From contig JAJEKV010000005.1 of assembly GCA_021234155.1 (NCBI GenBank), forward strand, positions 18,274,089 to 18,338,088: a DNA stretch of 64,000 nt. Reading direction: 5' to 3'. The notes beneath the pieces were generated by a model that was not told where the DNA came from, ran no database searches, and saw only the letters and a list, made by a program, of their open reading frames with translations. This DNA is from Isoetes taiwanensis (taxonomy: Eukaryota > Streptophyta > Lycopodiopsida > Isoetales > Isoetaceae). Made by a program: the position numbers and the translations under genes. Below, in pieces: positions 57,423 through 64,000 of the stretch. Each line of letters starts with the position of its first letter. Positions within the stretch are counted from its first letter, which is position 1.

Positions 57423-60400
57423 TCGACATTCCGAGTCCATTGGCAGAGCGAATCACGATTCCGGAGAGGGGAAGTTGCCCGTCGCCGCGGGGGCCTTCGG
57501 GAGAGGACTTTTGGGGCAAGCCGCTTGTGTGGTTTTAGGGTCTGTGCTCTGGCGTCAACACCACCCCTCTATGTCAAGACACGGCAAGAAGGTCCTAGTC
57601 GAATCGGACAAGGATAGAGCCTCCAAACGTAAACCCTATGAGTTGCCGTGTTCTAGCGGGGGTTTGGCGTTTTGGGTGTAGAGTTTTGGTCTTTGCACTT
57701 GGGACTTGGCCGATAAGATGCGATTGAGAATGCGAAGCAAGGGGGAACCGACGAATGGAGTTTGGATCTGTACTCCTCCCGTTGTGGCGGTTAGAAGTAA
57801 AGGCGCTTTGCAAGTAGCAAGACATTCATAAATTCGTAATTAATGCATAGTACGGAATTAAATTCTGATTTTTGTCAGCAGGCTTCCTAAGTCATCGCCA
57901 ACATACAGCCGATTTTCAAAATTTCTGAACAAGATTTAGATCAAAGTGTTTGCATTAGAACGGTCCGGCAGTTTTGTTGTTGGGCAGCCGAGCCGGCACA
58001 CTTGCCCAAGTCAAACAAGGCAGGACCTTGCAAGGCCACCTCATTAGAGGGGAGAGTCCGGACCCCATGAGGCGAAGCCCCAAAAAGTTTCGAGGCAGCC
58101 TTTCCCGGCAGCTCCCGGGGCCGTGACGCGCTAAAGACCACACTCCCGCATCTCGGTTCCCCTATCCGGACCGATTTGAATCCTTCGTTCAAGGGCCCCG
58201 TCACCGATAAGGTCCAAAAATCCAACATCCGTCCGTGAGAACTTATCAAACCGCGGAAGGCCCCCGCGGGTCGACCGTGTAGAAACCAAAGTGTTTTGTC
58301 GCTCGGACATTGCGGAAGCTTCGAATGGCGATTCGACTTCGCCACATCGTCCGGGAGGCCGAATTACCCTAGAGACCAAGTTGCACCGGTCAGTTTTGCA
58401 AAAGAAAGAAACACTTACGCCCCACGTTGCTGTAAAGATTTCGGTACCCACCTCCTAGGCCAATTGACTACGAGTGTGTTGGAAATGAGATAGTTTGACG
58501 CTATCTCGAGAAGGGGTGGTCTTTGGCCATGAAACTTAGTCCCCTGGGGCAATGTCGACGCTCCGAGTCCATTGGCAGAGCCGAATCACGATTCGAGAGG
58601 GAAGTTGCCCGTCCCGCCGTGGCCGGGGAGAGGACTTTTGGGGCAAGCCGCTTGTGTGTGGTTTTAGGGTCCGCGGCTCAAGGCCAACACCCCCCTACGC
58701 CAAGACATGGTGCAAGGTCCTAGTCGACCGACAAGGATAGAGCCTCCCAAACGTAAACCCTATGAGTTGCCGTGTTCTAGCGGGGTTTTGCGTTTTGGGG
58801 TGCCGAAGTTTGGTCCTTTGCACTTGGGACTTGGCGATAAGATGCAGTTGAGAACGCGGGGCAAGGGAAACCGACGGAATGGAGTTTGGATCTGTACTCC
58901 TCCCGTTGTGGCAGTTAGAAGTAAAGGCAGCTTTGCAAAGTAGCAAGGCATTCATAAATTCGTAATTAATGCATAGTACGGAATTAAATTCTGATTTTTG
59001 TCAGCAGGCTTCCTAAGTCATCGCCAACATCTGAGGCCAGTTTTCAAAATTTTCTGGACAAGGTTTAGATCAAAGTGTTTGCATTAGAACGGTCCGGCAG
59101 CCTGTTGTTGGGCAGCCGAAATGGGCACACTTGCCCAAGTCAAACAAGGCCAGGACCTTGCAAGGTGTCTCATTAGGGGAGAGTCCAGAACCCCAAGAGG
59201 CGAGCCCAAAAAGTTTTTCGAGGCAGCCTTTCTGGCAGCCCCAGGGGGACCGTGACACTAAAGACCAAACTCCCAAATCTCGGTTCCCCTATCCCGACCG
59301 TTGAATCTTCGTTCGGGGCCTGTCTCGATAAGGTCCAAAAAATCCAACATCCGGTCCGTGAGAACTTATCAAACCGCTGGCGTCTCCGCGCGGTCGGCCG
59401 TGTAGAAACCAAAGTGTTTTGTCGTTCAGAGACATGGCGGAGGTAGGAATGGCGATTCGACCGCCACATCGTCCGGGAGGCGAAATTACCCTAGAGACCA
59501 AGTTGCACGTCCAGTTTTGCAAAAGAAAGAAACACTTACTCTACGCGTTAAAGCGCCGGCCACCTCCTAGGCCAATTGACTACGAAAGTGTGTTGGACAT
59601 GAGATAGTTTGACGCTACCTCAAGAAGAGGTGGTCTTTTGGCCATAAAACTTGGTCCCGAGGGCAATGTCGACGTTCGAAGTCCATTGGCGAGCGAATCC
59701 ACGACCGAGAGGGGAAGTTGCCCGTCCGTCGCCCGTGGCCTTCGGGGAGAGGACTTTTGGGGCAAGCTGCTTCGGTGTGGTTTTAGGGTCCGTGCTCTCA
59801 AGGCCAACACCCCCCTACGCCAAGACATGGCGCAAAGGTCCTAGTCGATCGACAAGGATAGAGCCTCCTAAACGTAACCCTGCATGAGTTGCTAGGTTCT
59901 AGCGGGGGTTTGCGTTTTGGGTGCCGAAGTTTTGGTCCTTTGCACTTGGAACTTGGCCGATAAGATGCGATTGAGAACGAAGCAAGGGAACTGACGGAAT
60001 GGAGTTTGGATCTGTACTCCCCGTTGTGGAAGTTAGAAGTAAAGGCGGCTTTTGCGATAGCAAGACATTCATAAGTTAAATAATTAATGCATAGTACGGA
60101 ATTAAATTCTGATTTTTTGTCAACAGGCTTCCTAAGTCGCCAACCTCTGAGGCCAGTTTTCAAAATTTCCGGACAAAGGTTTAGATCAAAGTGTTTGCAT
60201 TAGAGCGGTCCGGGCAGACTGTTGTTGGCGTGCACACTTGCCCAAGTCAAACAAGGCGAGGGACCTTGCAAGGTCGTCTCATTAGAGGGGAGAGTCAGAG
60301 AACCCCAAGAGGCGAGCCCCAAAAGTTTTCCCAAGGTAGCCTTTTGGCGGCTCCAGGGGGCCGTGCGCTAAAGACCACACTCCCGGATCTCGGTTCCCCT

Positions 60401-60510
60401 ATCCGACCATAATGAATCCTTCGTTCAAGGGCCCTCGTTCGATAAGGGCCAAAAAAATCCAACATCCGGTCAGGAGAACTTATCAAACCGCCACCCGTGC
60501 TCAAACATGC
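57423..60510. repeat. tandem array of about 1.13-kb units, right portion
   Basis: The GTGTTTGCATTAG mark recurs at 57946, 59075 and 60191, giving periods of 1129 and 1116 bp. The interrupted unit (45131 to 57946 minus the 11,680-bp insertion and duplicated 4 bp) is about 1131 bp. The last unit ends near 60510. Copies differ mainly by small indels in G/C-rich runs. Open frames in it are not conserved between units in a way that suggests coding. Confidence 0.9.
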
Positions 60511-60731
60511 CCCTGGGCTCAAACATTCGTAAGTAGTAGCAAAAGAAGACTGGTTAAATCCCGAATGCGATTTTGATGCATATATGGTTCGGGAATGTCC
60601 AAATTAGCATAAGGACAAACTTTCATGACCATCGGATGAAAAAAAAGGCACCAAAAAATTAAAAATGTTAGGCGCCGCTATAACAAAAAATCGTCAGCGG
60701 ACATCGCCGCATGCGTTAACGTTAAATCATC

Positions 60732-60806
60732 ACGATTTTGAAATCGTACATACGATTTTGAAATCGTATATACGATTTCAAAATCAGATATACGATTTCA
60801 AAATTA
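60732..60806. repeat. 20-bp-spaced ACGATTTTGAAATCGT palindromes
   Basis: Two copies of ACGATTTTGAAATCGT (60732, 60752) are followed at the same spacing by two copies of the variant ACGATTTCAAAATC (60772, 60792). They lie in the CACTA interior beside a short G/C-rich GCGACG stretch. Confidence 0.85.
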
Positions 60807-61027
60807 CGTCGTCATGACGACGTCAGCGACGTCACATCGCGACGCCCAGGTGTTTTTCTGATCCGGAACGTCTTTTAGGGACCATTCCTAGGCTTCCTTC
60901 TATCGACTATTTTGGGCGATCTTGGGCTCTGACCTTGAGCGACTTGCAAGCACTCTTTTTAAGGTTAGTAGATCATGGTTTTGGATTGAATGGTTTTGGA
61001 TTGAATGATTTAGTGTAGATTTCAAAT

Positions 61028-61345
61028 TTTTTTTTTTCTATTTCTTTCCTTCTTTTCTTCTTCTTGTTTCTTCATTCTTCTTCTTTTTCCTTCTTTCCTC
61101 ATTTCTTTCTTGATTCTTCCCTTATTTCACTCTTCCATTCTTCCATTCTTCTATCTTCTTCCATTTCATTCTCTTATTTCTTCCATTCTTTCTCTTTCTT
61201 CCCCTAATTTCTTTTTCTCCTCTTTCCCCTTCTCTTCTTTCTCCCACCCTTCTCTTCTTCTTTGATTCATTCATTTTTTTTTTCTTTCTTGGTTTACTAT
61301 TTCTTCATCTTCTCTTTTTTTTTTTTTTTTTGTTTCTTCTTGATC
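61028..61345. repeat. polypyrimidine (C/T) tract
   Basis: More than 300 bases are almost purely C and T on the plus strand (TTCTT, TTTCC units), ending in a T run at 61315-61331. This is low-complexity filler inside the CACTA. Confidence 0.9.
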
Positions 61346-61493
61346 TTTTTTCCGTTGTTCTTATTCTTCTAACTCTTTGTTGCTTTCTATTTGATTTGGA
61401 CCCGTCGGGATCTTGTTACACACGTCCTTCTTTTGGTAAGTTGATCGGCTTGCATTTTATTTTTATAATTTTAAGCGGGTTAAAAAAATTGAT

Positions 61494-61772
61494 GGAGTGG
61501 CTTGTTCAAAGGGCGAATCGGCCTCCACCTAGAGTGGGGAGGACCATGTACCCGGGGTTCAAGTCCACTTCACTACGATCGTGATATTTTTCCTAGGTTA
61601 AGGAGTGGCTTGTTCAAGGGCTCCACCTAGAGTGGAGAGGGCCCGTGCCGGGGTTCAAGTCCACAACCACTTGTTATTTTTAGGGTTTAAAATAAAATTG
61701 TAGTGGCTTGTTCAAGGGCGGTAGGCTCCACTCACGAGTGGAGACGACAGTGTGTTCGGGTCCAAGTCGACT
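61494..61772. repeat. three-copy repeat of about 105 bp with a tRNA B-box-like motif
   Basis: GAGTGGCTTGTTCAAAGGGC ... CTCCAC..AGAGTGG ... GGGGTTCAAGTCCAC occurs from 61494, 61601 and 61698. Each unit ends in GGTTCAAGTCC or a close variant, which resembles the Pol III B box. Confidence 0.7.
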
Positions 61773-62490
61773 TTTCTTGTAATTCTTAGGTAGAGGTGGC
61801 CAAATCTAGCTTATAACCCTAAAAGTATGTTAGCCAACTCTAGCTTTTAATCCGACTAATCCAGATTTGGAAGGGGCTCATTTTAGATGATGGGGAGGCT
61901 GCTTGAAAAAGAAGGTACATGACCTAGTCATAGTCTTATTTTTATTCTTTTGTTTTGTGTTAATCTATCGATTTATAGAAAAAGGCAAAGAGTGATTGCA
62001 AAATTGAAGTCGAATGCCAAAAATTGGGAGGCGATTGGTCAAAGGTCCCTAAACCACTTAATGGGTCCATAAGGAAGATATCAAGGTATTTGTTATTTGT
62101 TGCCATTCGTTCAATTCGAAATAAGACATTTAACTTGTCATGTTGTATTCCTTGCAATCGGATCACTTTCGAGCGTGCAAAAGGATTCCAAGAAAAACAT
62201 CCGCTTCCGATTTGCCAAGGCAACTTCAAGCAAACGAATTAAGTCTCACTTGGGTTCGGCGGCCGAAAAGGCTTTTACATAGATTCGTAAGTCCTATAAA
62301 CTCTTAGTTCACGTTAACTTTCAATGTCATTGTCTAATATTGGTCGTATTGTTATAGAATTGGCTATACGGGTTTTCCCCTAACAGGGAACACGTAAAGA
62401 TAGCCACTACTCGCCTCTTGCCTCTTGTATATGATATTGTAACTAACTATTAAATTCTTTCCTTTTTTTAATTTTTTTTTTTTTAATTTT
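61773..62490. other. CACTA interior, no identified gene
   Basis: A plus-strand stretch at about 61940-62282 (KLKSNAKNWEAIGQRSLNH... in broken frames) has some look of coding but no recognisable domain. A T-rich run follows at 62458-62497. Confidence 0.35.
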
Positions 62491-62497
62491 TTTTAGA

Positions 62498-62700
62498 CAC
62501 CACGCCCACGGCGTCACGTCTCGGCGACGGCGGCGTCACGAGTCCGCGTCGAAGTCCGCCTCAGCGGCGGCGAACGGCGACGCCTGCCGACGCGATGCGC
62601 CGCGTCGCATCGCGGCGGAAATGCCTGCAACGACGTCGTGGGCGTCGTGCGGCGACGGATTAGACGTCGCATAGACGTCGCTATAGACGTCGCTAAATGA
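62498..62700. repeat. CACTA right subterminal repeat region
   Basis: There are dense GACGTCGC, GGCGACG and GCGTCGC motifs, an inverted counterpart of 43436-43680. The last four are regular AGACGTCGC copies spaced 9 to 12 bp apart. Confidence 0.85.
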
Positions 62701-62739
62701 CCCTTTTCTTGTTGTGAAAGAATGTTTTGTAGTTCTTAC

Positions 62740-64000
62740 TTGTGCAGCTCTTTGGACATTTCTTCAAGCGTGAATTCTTTGTCCACAACCTTCTGCAGTA
62801 GCCTTTCGAGTATGTCGAGGTCTATAAAGCCCTGCATTTCTCTCCACACAGTTATGGTCATTTCCTTCTTAGGGGACGCCGAACCCTTTTTCTTTTACGA
62901 CCTTTCCTTTACTTTTCAGTTCACCACGTTCAAACATGCTAAATATTTCGTTTTGCAGGTCCCATATCTGCGTAGTAGAAAGCAATGTTAGTGGGAGGGT
63001 TGCAGGGGTATTCCAGAATACAAAAGAAACTTACTCTGCAAAGTCTCGAAGGCTAATTGAAACCGGTTATCATGTGGTATGAGAGGCGCCTTTTGTTAGC
63101 CTTCGTCATATTTGAGGCAGCACTCCACAAAGACACTTCCTTTAGTTCAAGAGATTTTCTTGGTTTCTTCAACTCTTCTCCATATTTTTCTTTGAATATA
63201 ATATATTCCCTATGCATGAACTGATTTTGTCCACGGCTCATTTTAAGCTTGTACTCGTTGTCGGCATTATGCGTGTTGGCAACGATCTTCGCTTCTTCTT
63301 TGGGGGGCGATGAAACAAAGTAGAAAGCACGTAAAGATATCTCGGGTTCTTTTTCTCCTTGTACAACCTGCCTTCTTGCTTTAAAGCGTGGTTACCCCTA
63401 AGGACATAGTGCATGTAAGTATCGCATTTTTTCTGCCGTTGTCCTTGGGGTCCATGCATTGGGATCTGTCAACAAGAACGACAATTGAGCAACGCGTGGG
63501 CATGGGATTGCTCCTTATTCTATCCTTCGGGTTCCTTAAGTGGTCAAGATATATTTTTACGAACCTGAAGGTATGCCACCACTTCATTCTTTGGTGGCAA
63601 CCTCATGGAAGTTACAGCAAGTAGATTACACCTTGAACATACTTGTTTGATTTATTTCTTCCAGCCATACCCAAGGTCACGCGGGTTCAACGCCTCGTTG
63701 TGAAAGTGGCCATGCAATGTAAAGTTAGTGGGGAAGGACCCACTTCAAAGCAATGTAAAGTGGTGGGGGCGGGGACCCATCCGGGTGTGTTGTAAAGTGT
63801 CACATGTCCGGGGAGGACTGCCTTAATGGCGTGGCGTTAAAATCTCTTCTTCTTCTTCTTTGAGGTCTTGTCCACCTTTTTTCTTTAATGGCCACCCAGG
63901 AGCCTTGCCCTTTCCCTTCTTCATTTTTGGTTGTTCCTCGAGGGGATTTCAGCAACATCAAGCCGCCTTTGTGCCTTCCGCTTCTTTGGTTCCTTAGCGG
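62740..64000 (-). pseudogene. N-terminal/central part of the ParB-family/methyltransferase gene (continues beyond the edge)
   Basis: Minus-strand pieces are in order. YMKWWHTFRFVKIYLDHLRN (63590-63530) leads to VDRSQCMDPKDNGRKNAILT (63490-63420). Then come a basic stretch (FHRPPKKKRRSLPTRI-type in one frame, SSPPKEEAKIVANTHNADNE in the true frame), MSRGQNQFMHREYIIFKEKY, and finally ITVWREMQGFIDLDILERLLQKVVDKEF...MSKELH. The last exon ends at 62740 before a GTAAGAACTA donor. Joining it to the exon at 42953 restores the frame (LH|NKKNVITCQTC), which shows one gene split by a 19.8-kb intron that now contains the CACTA. The WREMQGFIDLDILERLL helix pattern matches proteins that combine ParB-like and methyltransferase domains. 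The ParB core itself would lie off the window. Frames are interrupted by small indels. Confidence 0.55.

Larger units (their letters stand above)
43418..62716. mobile_element. CACTA (En/Spm-type) element, 19.3 kb with a nested insertion
   Basis: The left end CACAACAAGAGAATGGACAT and the right end (reverse complement CACAACAAGAAAAGGGTCAT) match over the terminal 29 bp with three differences. They resemble the plant CACTACAAGAAAA terminus. A 3-bp target duplication AAA flanks it (43415-43417, 62717-62719). Both subterminal regions are dense in GCGACG/CGTCGC motifs. No CACTA transposase was recognised, so it is non-autonomous. Without the 11.68-kb nested element it is about 7.6 kb, much of that a tandem array of about 1.13-kb units. 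It is inserted in an intron of the ParB/methyltransferase gene. Confidence 0.92.

Overview
This is a eukaryotic nuclear window, almost certainly from a large-genome land plant. It is gene-poor and consists mostly of transposable elements of several classes, many nested in one another. Spliced coding pieces with GT-AG junctions, tRNA-Met-primed LTR retrotransposons, a Helitron, a CACTA element and a piece of mitochondrial 18S rRNA all point to a plant. The non-L1-type LINE and the ParB/methyltransferase genes make a seed-free plant (fern, lycophyte or bryophyte) a reasonable guess, but I cannot fix the species.

Layout. 1-4486: a copia retrotransposon on the minus strand with an open gag-pol frame that runs off the left edge, plus its primer-binding site and 5' LTR. 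4844-6992: the 3' half of an aegerolysin-like gene abutting a decayed second copia. 7085-16070: old repeat, a mitochondrial rrn18 fragment, a fold-back element and a gypsy LTR end. 17424-20030: a 5'-truncated, non-L1-type LINE. 21695-33965: a non-autonomous gypsy whose 3' half is present as a huge inverted repeat (arms about 3.5 kb). The right arm carries a 4175-bp Helitron with captured gene exons, and the left arm preserves the exact empty site. 35225-38560: an L1-type LINE tail and exons of an unidentified minus-strand gene. 38625-41065: an element rich in palindromes that carries a coiled-coil gene fragment.

41536-64000 is a three-layer nest. The outermost layer is a minus-strand, intron-containing gene with a C-terminal DNA methyltransferase domain; its long intron holds an array of GTGTATTCC/GGAATACAC palindromes. 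A 19.3-kb CACTA element (43418-62716, TSD AAA) sits in that intron. The CACTA contains a tandem array of about 1.13-kb units, and one unit is split by an 11,680-bp TIR element (45739-57418, TSD AATG). That innermost element encodes a decayed DDE-type transposase on the minus strand and, on the plus strand, a second ParB-like gene, with its own different family of palindromes.

The most interesting candidate system is the recurring link between ParB-like/methyltransferase genes and element-specific palindrome arrays in two unrelated insertions. Reading frames between 41 and 64 kb are broken by many small indels although splice sites and domain motifs persist, so these genes are either decaying or affected by assembly error.
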